Source: Rhodopirellula sp.
Lineage (GTDB): Bacteria; Planctomycetota; Planctomycetia; Pirellulales; Thermoguttaceae
DNA length: 47,646 nucleotides
Direction of reading: 5' to 3'
NCBI GenBank assembly: GCA_012728855.1
Contig: JAAYEH010000720.1
Location: 1 to 47,646, forward strand
In this document: positions 31,623 to 41,004 of the stretch, piece by piece
Layout: each line of letters begins with the position of its first letter
How positions within the stretch are numbered: the stretch's first letter is position 1
The notes under the pieces: model-generated
The model's database searches: none
The model's input: the letters and a program-made list of their open reading frames with translations, nothing else
What the model was told of the DNA's origin: nothing
Program-made: the position numbers and the translations under genes

Positions 31623-31708
31623 GTTCTCCTTCGGCAGCCTGGCGATCTCTGTGGAGACCCATGGCTTTGCGTCCCGACCTCGCGATCGGTTTGCCTTTCT
31701 CGGGGAAC
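31623..31708 (-). promoter_or_regulatory. GEMM-I riboswitch aptamer (cyclic di-GMP class I)
   Basis: The minus strand shows the full GEMM-I pattern. GGCAAACC opens a 6-bp helix capped by a GCGA tetraloop, then GGGACGCAAAGCC, then a helix GGTCTC-CACA-GAGATC, then GCCAGGCTGCC. The closing P1 can form between GTTCCCC and GGAGAAC at the two ends. The G just before GGCAAA's G-C step fits the c-di-GMP type rather than the cGAMP-selective variant with A at that place, though I rank this as tentative. It lies between a strong promoter and the TadG-like gene, a typical setting, since this class often controls pilus and surface genes. Confidence 0.9.
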
Positions 31709-31745
31709 TCGGCCTGAGTTCCACAAGTACAGATGAGCCATCTAA

Positions 31746-31774
31746 AGTATGGCTGACATTTTAGCTTCTGTCAA
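31746..31774 (-). promoter_or_regulatory. Sigma70-like promoter of the riboswitch transcript
   Basis: On the minus strand, TTGACA (31769-31774, 6 of 6) and CATACT (31746-31751, 4 of 6) are separated by 17 bases. The start of transcription near 31738 is about 30 bases in front of the aptamer. Confidence 0.65.
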
Positions 31775-31813
31775 ACAAACGGAATTGCCCAATCGAGAGC
31801 CATTGAACCTGTG

Positions 31814-33058
31814 TTACCGCTGATAGATCGGCAGGTAGTGGTACTTCACCGAGAGGCTGAGCACTGCCAGCGCGGTCGCGTAAACGCGCCCCACATTGGC
31901 TTCGGAGCCCCCCTCGGCCTGCCAGGAGCCGTCCTGGTTTTGTCGTTCAAGGAGGATGTCCTGCACGAGGGTCTGGGCGGTCTTGGCGTGATCGCCTCCG
32001 CGCTGGTACATGCCTTGGGCGTAGTAGTACGTGCCGTAGAAGAAAAAGTGGCCATTCCACTTCGGTGGATGTTCCAAGAGCCAGTCGGCCGCCCCGGCCA
32101 CCAGCGGAGACTCGTACTCGCCGCACACCTGCATGGCCAGCAGCCCGGCCGCGGTCATGGCGTAGCTGGGACTTCTGCCCATCGGCGTGTAAGAAAACCC
32201 GCTGGCCTTCTTATCCGGCATGCCGTTGGGATCCAAGCGGGCGGTATACGACCGCCGGAGATACTCGACCGCTTCGCGTATCGCGCCAGCGGGAACCTGC
32301 AGGCCGTCGTTCTTGGCCGATCGCAGGGCCATGAGCTGCCAGACGGTGACCGACAGGTCGGCGTCGGTCGACGTGGGTGTGTAGCGCCAACCGCCCTGGC
32401 ACTGGTGCGATTTTTTCAGCTTCTGGGAACTCAAGATCAGGTCGATCGCCCTCTGGCAACGCTCGTGAATCAGACGATCCTGGTCCTGATCGACTCCCAT
32501 GCCAAGCATCTCGGTGAGCATAAGCGTGGCGATGCCGTGCCCGTACATGCGAGAGCCGTCCTTGCCGCCGAAGTAGCCCTGGGCGTCTTGGCGGTCGTCG
32601 CGGAGGACGAAGGCGAGCGCCTTGCGGACGGAATTACCTTCTGGCGTCGGCGAAGACGGTTGGATGCCGACGGAAGCCAAGGCCATAATCGACAGCGACG
32701 TCATCGTCGTGTCGTGCTGCCGCTCGCAAATGGCGCCGTCGTCGCGCTGCTGGCCAATCAGAAAACCAACCGCTTTGTCGACGGCCAGGTCAATGTCATC
32801 TTTTTCGAACGTGGAGGGGGGCGATTCCTGTGGAAGCGACGTCGATTGAGCGAGTACATAAGGGGAGAACACGATCGGCAAAAGAACAACTGTTGCGATC
32901 AGCGGAAGGTTTGACGCAAAGGGGTCGGGAGTCTTTTTCCGTATCGGCCTCCGAAGGCGTCGGACTTGCCGAACGGCGGTGAGGCCGATACGGAAAAAGA
33001 CTCCCGACCCCTTCTTGGTTACGACACCTATTCTTTCGCGGATGCCTGGAAGGTTCAT
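31814..33058 (-). CDS. Squalene-cyclase/prenyltransferase-fold repeat protein
   Basis: Encodes 414 residues from the ATG at 33058, which overlaps the upstream stop (ATGA). Residues about 15-48 are translated from a palindromic repeat (copy B). A hydrophobic export signal follows (LPLIATVVLLPIVFSPYVLA, about 52-71). No Met lies between the repeat and this signal, so the repeat must be part of the coding sequence if the signal is used. The mature part has QW-like alpha-barrel repeats: AVGFLIGQQRDDGAI, ALAFVLRDDRQDAQGYFGG, QCQGGWRYTP, and LLERQNQDGSWQ. The DxDD motif of true cyclases is not seen, so this is the scaffold-type alpha/alpha barrel often found in planctomycetes. It is the last gene of the MoxR operon. 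Confidence 0.8.
   Translation of the reverse strand: MNLPGIRERIGVVTKKGSGVFFRIGLTAVRQVRRLRRPIRKKTPDPFASNLPLIATVVLLPIVFSPYVLAQSTSLPQESPPSTFEKDDIDLAVDKAVGFLIGQQRDDGAICERQHDTTMTSLSIMALASVGIQPSSPTPEGNSVRKALAFVLRDDRQDAQGYFGGKDGSRMYGHGIATLMLTEMLGMGVDQDQDRLIHERCQRAIDLILSSQKLKKSHQCQGGWRYTPTSTDADLSVTVWQLMALRSAKNDGLQVPAGAIREAVEYLRRSYTARLDPNGMPDKKASGFSYTPMGRSPSYAMTAAGLLAMQVCGEYESPLVAGAADWLLEHPPKWNGHFFFYGTYYYAQGMYQRGGDHAKTAQTLVQDILLERQNQDGSWQAEGGSEANVGRVYATALAVLSLSVKYHYLPIYQR
32921..33013. repeat. Palindromic repeat, gagtctttttccg type (copy B)
   Basis: Perfect 30-base arms at 32921-32950 and 32984-33013 (core gagtctttttccgtatcgg) enclose a 33-base loop. Similarity to copy A continues through 33014-33058, up to and including the ATG of the gene. 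The whole element is in-frame coding sequence here. Confidence 0.92.
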
Positions 33059-36000
33059 TGCTTCTTTCTCGCACGTTCGCCGATCACTCGGAAATAGGTC
33101 TCAACGCGTTTGCGATACTCGGCGGAAAGCGATTCGCGGCGGCCTTCGGTGAGGTCTTCGGCTGACTGCTCGCGGAGCTTTCCCCAGTCGCCGTTCTCGT
33201 CGCGCCGGACCGTTGACAAGGATAGATCAGCAGCCGACATGTCGACCAGCGCGGCGCCCTGGTTCGACTCCGTCGAGCCTTCGAGCGACTGCCGGCTGTC
33301 CGCTGACATCCGTGCCTGGTTCATCGTAGCGGCTTCAGCCTGAGCCGCCTGCGCGAGGCTGTTGAGTTGCGGCTGCGGCAGGCCCGTCGGACTGTCCGCA
33401 GGTGGCGAGGCCGATAACCTTCGATCGAGTTCGTCGAGGGTGCGAGCCAGCAGTCGCCCATCCACCGCCTTGGCCGGGCTGGGCGACGGGGGAGGCGAGG
33501 CCGCCGCGACGGGTTCGGCCGATTCTCCCGCATCCGCTTGGACTTGCTCGGCATCCGCAACGGCCTGCTGATCCGAAGGGCGCAACGCTTCGCTCAAGGC
33601 GTCCACCTGGCTCGAAATCGCATTCTGGGCCTCCTCGACCGCATCGCGGGCGGCCAACGCTCGGGCCTTCTCCGCCTCACCGGTCTGGTCCGGTAAAGCC
33701 CCGGCCGACGCTTCGTCAAGCTTCTGCCGCGCCGTCGAGACCTCTCCCTCTGCCACGTTCTGGATGTTTTTTGCCGTCTCGTCCAACTGAGCGGACTGCG
33801 CCGGTTTGCCAAGCCGCCCTTCATGGCGGGCCGCCCGGGCAACGTCCTCGGCCGCCTGAGCCACGTCTTCACCGACGTTCTGTTGCTGTTCGACCGCCTG
33901 GGCAAGCCGCTCGGGCGCAGGGTCGAGATCCTTTGACCACACCGGCTCTTCCGCCAACGCCTTTGCCCGGGCGGCAAGCTGCTCGGCCGCGTCGGCGGCC
34001 TCTTCGGTGAATCGGTGGGCTAGTTGGGCGGCAGGGTTCGGCGACTCGAGCGGTTCGAGTTTTTTCTCCGCGAGTTGCTTTGCCGTCTGCTCCGCTTGCC
34101 GAGCCTTCTGCCGGGCTTGCTCCAACGCTTCCTGCGCGCGGCGGAGGGCCGATTGAGCTTCATCCCGTTTCGCGAGCGTCTGTTCGAGCGACTGCCGCGC
34201 CGGAGAGCGTTTCCGCTCGACCGCCTCGCGGGCCTCTTCGACCTGCCGTTCCGCCTTGGCGAGCTTCTCTTCAGCCGAACCGGTCTGCTGGGCGGCGCGG
34301 GTCTCGGCTTTGGCACTGCGTTGGACCTGCTCGTTGGCCTCGCGGACCCGTTGCTCGTGAAACCGCTGCTGGGCCGACTCGAAATCACGCCGCTGCGCCG
34401 AGCGTTGCGTTTGGTTCTCGTGGATGTCTTCCTCCTGCGCCTTGGCCGTGAGATCCTTTGCTTCGGCAAGTTCCTCCGACGCGCCGGCTAGGTCTTCTGC
34501 GACTTTCCGCGCAGCCTCCATGACGTCTTTCAGAGTGCGGTCGTCGGAGGTGTTCCGCGATTGCGTTAAGGCGTCGTTGATCTGTCGCTGCGCGTTCTGC
34601 AAGGTTTCCCGCGCCTCCGGGGCCTTGCCGCTTGATGCAGCCGAATCGGCCTGCGCGACCAGGGTGCGGCTGAGATTCGAGGCTTCTTGGGCGACTTCGC
34701 GGACCGCCTCGACCAGCGCCTTCTTCTTGGCCTGGAAATCCCGGTCCGACTGCTCGATCGTTCGACGCATATCGGCCTCGCGCTGGGCCGAGTCTTCCAG
34801 CGCGGCCTTAGCTTGCTCCAGAGCGTCACGGGCAATGTCGGAAAGGGCTTCCTGCATTTCCGGATTCTGCGGAAGCTGGGCTTCCAACTCGGCCAGGAGC
34901 TGCTGCGGAGTCTTCTCGGCCATCTCGCCGAGCCGTTCCGCTTCTGAGTATCTTTCGTCCATTTGCCCGGCGAGACCCAGCTCGCGTTCCGCCTCTCGCA
35001 GCGCCTCGCGAGTCTTTACCACATCCTCGCCGGAGGCCAAACGCCGGTAGTGTTCGGCGATCTGATCCAGCGCCTCCGCCTCGCGATCCTGCTGCCTGGC
35101 TGCCTCAGTCAACTCCCGGCTTCGCTCTGGAGGCTGGTCCGCGTCGGCCGCGCGGCGGATCGCCTGATTCATTCGGGCAGCCGGCTCTCGAATCATCGCC
35201 GTGGCGTCGTCCGCATCGCGTGCCCGCTGGCGTCCCTCGTCGGTCAAGGGATCCTGCGCGTTGGCGTCTTCCACCAGAGCATCGGTCAGATCCTCCAACC
35301 GCTGGTTGACCTGGCGTTGCTCCTGCCGGATCTCGTCGAGCCGCGGCGCGTTCTCCGCATCGGGGTTGGAAGGATTCTCGGCTAGCTGGGCCGTCTGCTC
35401 CTCCAATTCGCGCAGCTCTTGCGATGCCTTCGCCGCCATTTCCGGGATCGTGGGCACGTACTGGGCGATCAGTGCCCGGGCGTCGGCCATGGTCGGTTCC
35501 ATCGCTTTCAAAACCGCATCAAGCTCCTCTTCGACCTCAGTCAACTCGTAGGCCGCCCCGACCAAAGGCTCCAGACGATACCGTCGCACGTTGATCTTGC
35601 GAGCCGCGTCCTGGACCGGCGGCGACCGTCGCAATTGATCGATCCTGGCGATGAGTTCCGAAGGATAGCCGGCCTCCTTCAGTTTCCGCGAGACCGCCTC
35701 GAAGCCCGTGAAGACGGCGTCCCATTGGCGCGGGTGATCCAGCCGCGATGCCACTTGTTGGGAATCCCACTGCTCACGAGAGAGAAGACTCGCCAGCGAC
35801 GAACGGATCTGGACCGCTTCATGTCCCGATTCGAGGATCCGATAGGCGCCGGCGACTTGAGCCAGGATGGCAGGAACCTCGGACTCGCTGGGCGACTCGC
35901 CGGCATAGCGGTCCAACAGGGCCGTGAGGGCTCGCCGCGTCAGCCCGGCGTCGGCTGCATAGCGAGCGTCGCAGTCGCGCCGCGCCTGGGAAACGTTCTT

Positions 36001-38571
36001 TCGCGCCGTCAGCACGGCCGTGCCGGGGATGTGCAGTTTCTTCAGTTCGGCGGCGGCCCGCTCGGCGGAATACAACCAGCGCCGGCTCTCGGTGGAATCG
36101 TTGGACCGCGTCGCCTGATCCGAATAGCGGCCGATATCGGTCGCCACCCCGGCGAGCTGCTCCAGAGGCGAGAAGAGCGAGCCCGCGCGCTGGTCCAGAT
36201 CTTTGCGGGACTGAAGAATGCTTGCCGGCAAGCGCTGATCCGCCGCCAGCACGTTCTGGCGGCCTTCCAACTCGCGCAACAGCGTCTCCGCCGTCTTTCG
36301 CAGCGATTCGGCCTGATCCTCCGATTCCATCACGGCTTCGAGCCGTTCGCGTGCGACAATCATCCAGTCGAGATAGCCGCGCACTCCGCGTTCGACCGAC
36401 GAGGGTAGTCGGGCGAGGCCGCCGCGGATGATCTGTTCGAGCGAACGGATCTGGTTGATCGCCACGGTCTCTTGCCGCAGCATTCGCTCCCAGGATTGCG
36501 GCGCACCGGGGGCTAAGAGTCGCCGCTGCTGCCTGAGAAGCCCGTCGAGATCCATCGCGATCGCCGCGAGGATGTTGTGGGCGACGAGATTTCGATAGCC
36601 TTCGGCCAAACGCCCGGCGTCCTCGGCGCTCTGATCGAACGAGCGGCGGACTCGCTGGAGGTTTTCCTTCACCTGCTCCGGGCCCTCGGCCTTCGAGGCG
36701 GCCTCTAAAAAGACCTCCGCCGTAGGCGGGTACACTTGGGCCATCCGGGCCAAAACTCGGGCGGACAGTTCCAGTTCCTCGGCGTCCGCACCGGCCGGCA
36801 TTTTGGGGAGAATTTCGAGGATCTGCCGGAAGACGCTGTCGGTTTCTTCGCGGTTTTTCCCCGCCAGATCAACGAGACTTCGCAGGTCGGCATCTTCGGC
36901 CGGCGCCGGCGGATCGCGCTCGGCCAACGGCTTCAGTATTTCGGTGGCGGATATTTGCCGCTGCTGGATCGCTCCGGCCAACTCGGCCAGCTTATCGTAG
37001 AGGGCCGCCTTCCGCTGCATGACCATGTGGCGCTCGGGATCGAAGTCGGGCGGGGCGATGACGATGCCCAGCGGTATCGACTCGCCCGTATTGCCCTTGC
37101 GATCCGATGCGACGAGCTTGGTGGTCACCTGGTCGCCGGATTTCAAGCTCAGGCCGAGCAAATCCCAGTTCCAAGCGGTCGTCACCCGGGCGGCCTTCTC
37201 GATTTCAAGAGGGATCTTTTGCCATGGGCGGCCGTTGACCGACAGGTGTTGCTCCAGCCCGACCAGCGGCAGGTCGTCTTCGGCCAAAGCCTCCAGCGGC
37301 AGGATGTCGTTGGGCGGAAGGAGGAGCGTCGTGTCCTGCAGGCCGACGAACCCCACGCGAGGAATGAGGTCCGGCTCGGGGCGGATTTCGTACTTCGGGC
37401 TGAATGTGTTTTCGAAGCGAGTCTCCTTGGCCTGCAAGTGGACCTTGTAGATGCCCGGTTCGTCCATGGGGAGCGTCGCCCGCAGTCGCCTCTGGCCGTC
37501 GGGAATCAGGCCAATGGTTCGAATCTCTTCGACGCCGGACTGCTCGAGCCGGATTTCCGCCTCGGCAACCTCCTGATCCAGTTCAAGAACGAGCCCCGCT
37601 TCGCTCCCTTCCAGGGCAATCAGATCGCCGTGGGGTTCCGATACCTGTTTATCTTCCATGCCCGCGTACGGCGGATAGCGGTAGGTCTTGTGAAACGCCA
37701 GCACCCGCGGCCGGGGCCGCGAGCGGATCGTGTACTTCCGGGTCACCGCATCACCGGCGAAGATGCGGTACTCTACCGGATCGGCGCCGATGCTAAGGTT
37801 GGCCGCGAATTGCGAGGCCCCGCGGGAAGGCATCGGCAGACGGCCGACGCCTTGGGACGCCGTCGAAGTTTCCAACGTCGCTTCGCGGACCTCGCCGCCG
37901 GAAGTCTCGACTACAATGGCGACGGTGTCGTCCTGGGGTACGGTGAGGGAGTGCGGCGTCGGCTCCAGGATCGTCACCTGCACCCGCGACACACGGTCGA
38001 TGTTCGCCCCGGGCAGGATCGCCCGCGAAAGGAGTTGCCGATAGGGGAGGTCGGGCAGGTAGAACAGCATCCCGCAGAGGATCACAACCAGCGCCGCCAC
38101 GATGAGCCAAGGGCGGACCAACCGCGCCGGCAACAGGGCGGGTACGCGGACGGCATCAACCCGTCGCGCGACCTGATCCTGGACCAGCCGCCGGAAGACC
38201 GGCGAGTCGTGCGTCTTGGCGGAGTCTTCCGCGGACAATTCTACCGCTGCCAAGAGGTTCTCTCGCAGCCCCGGCTCGGCCGCTTCCATGCGGCGGGCCA
38301 GTTCCCGGTGGCTCGGAATACGGACCATCAGTCGCACCGACGTCGACCATACCGCCAACGCGGCGCCCAAATAGCCGATCGCGCTGAGAACCCAGCGAAC
38401 GCTGTCCGACAGGATCCACACCCAGTCGGCCACGGCAACCAGCGACATCAACACTAGAAAGCTGACAACCGCGGCGCAGAACCCGCGCAAAAGGATCAAA
38501 CGCCGTCTGCGACGGCGGAATTGTTGCAGCCGGTCGAGGATGATCGGGTTCAGTCCAACATTAAGGTTCAT
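33055..38571 (-). CDS. Very long membrane-anchored coiled-coil protein (DUF4175-like)
   Basis: Encodes 1838 residues. The N terminus is strongly basic (QQFRRRRRRL) and is followed by two membrane segments (about 30-50 and 55-77) and a third at about 150-172 (PWLIVAALVVILCGMLFYLP). Residues about 190-480 are beta-rich, Ig-like (VTILEPTPHSLTVPQDDTVA, YRYPPYAGMEDKQ). From about 500, and especially 1000-1700, the sequence is almost pure Glu/Ala/Arg/Gln helix (REAERELGLAGQMDERYSEA), a long coiled coil rich in ELA/AEQ heptads. The layout recalls DUF4175 proteins found next to MoxR/BatA clusters in several phyla; relatives are usually 800-1200 residues. It starts 42 bases after the upstream gene, with GGAG in front. 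It may be a periplasm-spanning structural partner of the VWA proteins. Confidence 0.8.
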   Translation of the reverse strand: MNLNVGLNPIILDRLQQFRRRRRRLILLRGFCAAVVSFLVLMSLVAVADWVWILSDSVRWVLSAIGYLGAALAVWSTSVRLMVRIPSHRELARRMEAAEPGLRENLLAAVELSAEDSAKTHDSPVFRRLVQDQVARRVDAVRVPALLPARLVRPWLIVAALVVILCGMLFYLPDLPYRQLLSRAILPGANIDRVSRVQVTILEPTPHSLTVPQDDTVAIVVETSGGEVREATLETSTASQGVGRLPMPSRGASQFAANLSIGADPVEYRIFAGDAVTRKYTIRSRPRPRVLAFHKTYRYPPYAGMEDKQVSEPHGDLIALEGSEAGLVLELDQEVAEAEIRLEQSGVEEIRTIGLIPDGQRRLRATLPMDEPGIYKVHLQAKETRFENTFSPKYEIRPEPDLIPRVGFVGLQDTTLLLPPNDILPLEALAEDDLPLVGLEQHLSVNGRPWQKIPLEIEKAARVTTAWNWDLLGLSLKSGDQVTTKLVASDRKGNTGESIPLGIVIAPPDFDPERHMVMQRKAALYDKLAELAGAIQQRQISATEILKPLAERDPPAPAEDADLRSLVDLAGKNREETDSVFRQILEILPKMPAGADAEELELSARVLARMAQVYPPTAEVFLEAASKAEGPEQVKENLQRVRRSFDQSAEDAGRLAEGYRNLVAHNILAAIAMDLDGLLRQQRRLLAPGAPQSWERMLRQETVAINQIRSLEQIIRGGLARLPSSVERGVRGYLDWMIVARERLEAVMESEDQAESLRKTAETLLRELEGRQNVLAADQRLPASILQSRKDLDQRAGSLFSPLEQLAGVATDIGRYSDQATRSNDSTESRRWLYSAERAAAELKKLHIPGTAVLTARKNVSQARRDCDARYAADAGLTRRALTALLDRYAGESPSESEVPAILAQVAGAYRILESGHEAVQIRSSLASLLSREQWDSQQVASRLDHPRQWDAVFTGFEAVSRKLKEAGYPSELIARIDQLRRSPPVQDAARKINVRRYRLEPLVGAAYELTEVEEELDAVLKAMEPTMADARALIAQYVPTIPEMAAKASQELRELEEQTAQLAENPSNPDAENAPRLDEIRQEQRQVNQRLEDLTDALVEDANAQDPLTDEGRQRARDADDATAMIREPAARMNQAIRRAADADQPPERSRELTEAARQQDREAEALDQIAEHYRRLASGEDVVKTREALREAERELGLAGQMDERYSEAERLGEMAEKTPQQLLAELEAQLPQNPEMQEALSDIARDALEQAKAALEDSAQREADMRRTIEQSDRDFQAKKKALVEAVREVAQEASNLSRTLVAQADSAASSGKAPEARETLQNAQRQINDALTQSRNTSDDRTLKDVMEAARKVAEDLAGASEELAEAKDLTAKAQEEDIHENQTQRSAQRRDFESAQQRFHEQRVREANEQVQRSAKAETRAAQQTGSAEEKLAKAERQVEEAREAVERKRSPARQSLEQTLAKRDEAQSALRRAQEALEQARQKARQAEQTAKQLAEKKLEPLESPNPAAQLAHRFTEEAADAAEQLAARAKALAEEPVWSKDLDPAPERLAQAVEQQQNVGEDVAQAAEDVARAARHEGRLGKPAQSAQLDETAKNIQNVAEGEVSTARQKLDEASAGALPDQTGEAEKARALAARDAVEEAQNAISSQVDALSEALRPSDQQAVADAEQVQADAGESAEPVAAASPPPSPSPAKAVDGRLLARTLDELDRRLSASPPADSPTGLPQPQLNSLAQAAQAEAATMNQARMSADSRQSLEGSTESNQGAALVDMSAADLSLSTVRRDENGDWGKLREQSAEDLTEGRRESLSAEYRKRVETYFRVIGERARKKQ

Positions 38572-38613
38572 TGCACGGTCTCCAGTCTGCCCCCTGCTCC
38601 CTGCCCGCCTCCC

Positions 38614-41004
38614 TCACAACAACCCCGCTCGTTTCCGAAGCATCCACTCCAAGCTCAGCATGCCGATGATCGCGGCGAACCACCAGGGACTTTGCCAGAG
38701 CAGCGTATCGGATTCGACGACCTGACCGCTACTCAAGGGGCGGAGCAGCTCGGGAAGTTCGCCGCTCTCATCTTCTTTCAAGTAACGTCCGCCCGAAGCG
38801 AGAGCCATCTCGCGGAGCAGTTCTTCGTTGCAGGCAATCTGATCGGTCTCGCCAGTCTGGGGGGCCTCGACGACAAAGCTGGTTCGCGCTTCCATTGCAT
38901 CGTTGCTGAAACCGGCGGCCCGCACGCTCACCTCGTATTGGCCCTCGTCCAAAGGCGGCGTCCGGCCGCGGTAGATGCCGTTGCCGGTCGCCTCCGGCGC
39001 CAGGCTGAGGGTCGACGCGATCCGGCCGTTTCGCCAGAGCAGTGCGTCGACCATCGCATCGCTCTTCGGGCGACCGTCAACTCCCTGGAGTCGGATCCGG
39101 ATCTCGGCCGTCTCACCCTCGCCGTAGCTGGGCGGTCCCGAGTCGAGCGAGACGAACCGGTCGCTTACCGTAAAGGGCCGCTGCATGATCCATTGGGCCA
39201 CCTGGTTCCAAAACCGCTGGTGGTACGTGTCGGCCGCCTTGTATCGCCAGCGCCAGGTTTCGTCCGATGCGCAGTAGAGAACCCGTCCGGCGCCGAACCA
39301 CCTGGCGACCATCGCCGGATAGGGTCGGCCGCCGATAACCGCTTCGACGAGCGTTTCGGCGCCCGCCGCGGCTTGGACCGGGATCATTCGTTGCGGCGCC
39401 GGAAGTTCCTTCCAGAACCGCTCGTTGGCCGCACTGTCGGACTGCAACAGCAGGGCGCTGCTGCTCGCTCCCGCCGGAGTCAATTGAAGCTGAGTGGCCG
39501 GCGAGTCGATGCTGCCGGGCAGCCACGTCACCGGCATGAGCGGGCCCAATTCCGTGGATTCGAGAACGCGGAGGTGGCCGCGAAGCCCGTCGATGAAGAC
39601 GATGCCTCCGCCACGGCGTTCGACGAAGTGGCGAAGCCAGAGTTGTTCCTGGTCGCCGATCACTCCCGGCGGAACCTCACCGAAGACCACCACATCGTAG
39701 TCGAACAAGGCCGCCTCGTCCGCCGGGAACCGATCCGATCCTTCGCCGCGAGGCAAGCCCGGCTGGTCCGTCGCCGGGCCAACGAGGATCGTGTCGATGT
39801 GCCACTGCTCATCGCGATCGAAGACGTTGCGGAGATACCGGGTTTCCCAGCGGGCACGGCCGTCGATCAGAAGCAGCTTATTGCTGCGGGTGATCGCGCT
39901 CAAGCGAATCGTCCGCTGGTTGTTCGAGGTATCGGTTTCGCCATCCAGCGGCACAATCGAGGCGGTCAGCGCCAATGGCAGAGCGTAGTGCCGCACGTCG
40001 CTCTCCGGCCGGGTTCGCAATCGCTCGACGAGTTCGTCGACGGAGAATTCGAACTCCACCCGCCGCGGCGAAATCCCTTCGGCGATCAGCCTGTCCTGCC
40101 AGAGAACCTCATTTTCATGCCGGATCTCCACGACAAACGATTGGCCCCGCGGCATCTGGTCCCGGAGTATCAACACAGCGCGGATGTGGTCCTTTTGAAA
40201 CACCGTGTCCGGATGTTCCACGTCGACCAGGGCCAGATCGGGCGGCTCGCGGCTGTCGCCGAAGCCGACCGTGTAGACGGAGATCTTCTGGCCGCCGAGC
40301 AACCCAGCGGCTTCCAGCGGCGAGGTGCCAAAGTTGTGCCGCCCATCGGTAAGTAGAACCACGGCCGTCTTTGGTTCCTCGGTGGAGCGGCGCCTCGCTG
40401 CATCGGCCAGTCCAACGCTCAGATCCGTCACCCGACCTGCCGCTTTACCGGCGAAATCGGCGGGCGGTTTCTCCGAGACCCGCCGGTCCCACAATCGCTC
40501 CAGATGCGTGCCGGCAACCGTACACAACTCGACTTCGTGACTCGGAACGAGGGCGCCGATAAGCCCCGAAGACGGATCGAGCAGACGGCTCTCGGCCCGC
40601 CGCCATCGCGACGACTGGTCGAACATCTCGACCGCGGAGCGAGCAGCCGGAGTTTCCGACTCGACCGGGCCCGGCGGGATCCAGCCTTGTTGCTGCGCGA
40701 TGGCGAGCTTGCGGGCCTCCGGCATGTGACGGTCCGTAGCGGCCATGCTTTGCGAAGCGTCGACGAAGATCAGCACACGGCCCAGTTCGCCGATCACCCG
40801 TCGATGGTGAAGGACCGGGCCGGTCAAGACCATCACCGCCAGGACAAACGCCGCGGTCCGCAACACGGGCAAAATCCACCGCAGTCGGCCCGCCAAATCG
40901 CGGCTCTCGCGACGGTAGTACCGCCAGACGAACAGACCGACCACCAGCGCGGCCAGTGCGCCGGCCCAGAATGGCAGATCGCCGATAAACCAGAGGGAGG
41001 TCAT
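38614..41004 (-). CDS. VWA-domain membrane protein with glutamine-amidotransferase-like region
   Basis: Encodes 796 residues from the ATG at 41004, which overlaps the upstream stop by 4 bases; a longer open frame exists but has no support. Membrane segments lie near 8-26 and 42-62. A von Willebrand A domain follows with MIDAS motif DASQS (GRVLIFVDASQSMAATD) and TAVVLLTDGRHNFGTSPLEA. Residues about 390-620 contain a class-I GATase-like fold (NKLLLIDGRARWETRYLRNV, FDYDVVVFGEVPPG, FVERRGGGIVFIDG), as in related planctomycete proteins. A C-terminal Ig-like part and a final hydrophobic segment complete it (WWFAAIIGMLSLEWML). It is a probable partner of the BatA-like and MoxR proteins. Confidence 0.85.
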   Translation of the reverse strand: MTSLWFIGDLPFWAGALAALVVGLFVWRYYRRESRDLAGRLRWILPVLRTAAFVLAVMVLTGPVLHHRRVIGELGRVLIFVDASQSMAATDRHMPEARKLAIAQQQGWIPPGPVESETPAARSAVEMFDQSSRWRRAESRLLDPSSGLIGALVPSHEVELCTVAGTHLERLWDRRVSEKPPADFAGKAAGRVTDLSVGLADAARRRSTEEPKTAVVLLTDGRHNFGTSPLEAAGLLGGQKISVYTVGFGDSREPPDLALVDVEHPDTVFQKDHIRAVLILRDQMPRGQSFVVEIRHENEVLWQDRLIAEGISPRRVEFEFSVDELVERLRTRPESDVRHYALPLALTASIVPLDGETDTSNNQRTIRLSAITRSNKLLLIDGRARWETRYLRNVFDRDEQWHIDTILVGPATDQPGLPRGEGSDRFPADEAALFDYDVVVFGEVPPGVIGDQEQLWLRHFVERRGGGIVFIDGLRGHLRVLESTELGPLMPVTWLPGSIDSPATQLQLTPAGASSSALLLQSDSAANERFWKELPAPQRMIPVQAAAGAETLVEAVIGGRPYPAMVARWFGAGRVLYCASDETWRWRYKAADTYHQRFWNQVAQWIMQRPFTVSDRFVSLDSGPPSYGEGETAEIRIRLQGVDGRPKSDAMVDALLWRNGRIASTLSLAPEATGNGIYRGRTPPLDEGQYEVSVRAAGFSNDAMEARTSFVVEAPQTGETDQIACNEELLREMALASGGRYLKEDESGELPELLRPLSSGQVVESDTLLWQSPWWFAAIIGMLSLEWMLRKRAGLL

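Noticed and set aside
36736..38457. 573-codon plus-strand frame opposite the coiled-coil gene
   Set aside because: Its composition is that of an antisense shadow, it has no ribosome-binding site, and it runs against a well supported operon.
38521..40356. 611-codon plus-strand frame opposite the VWA/GATase gene
   Set aside because: The minus strand carries clear VWA and GATase-like motifs in this range.
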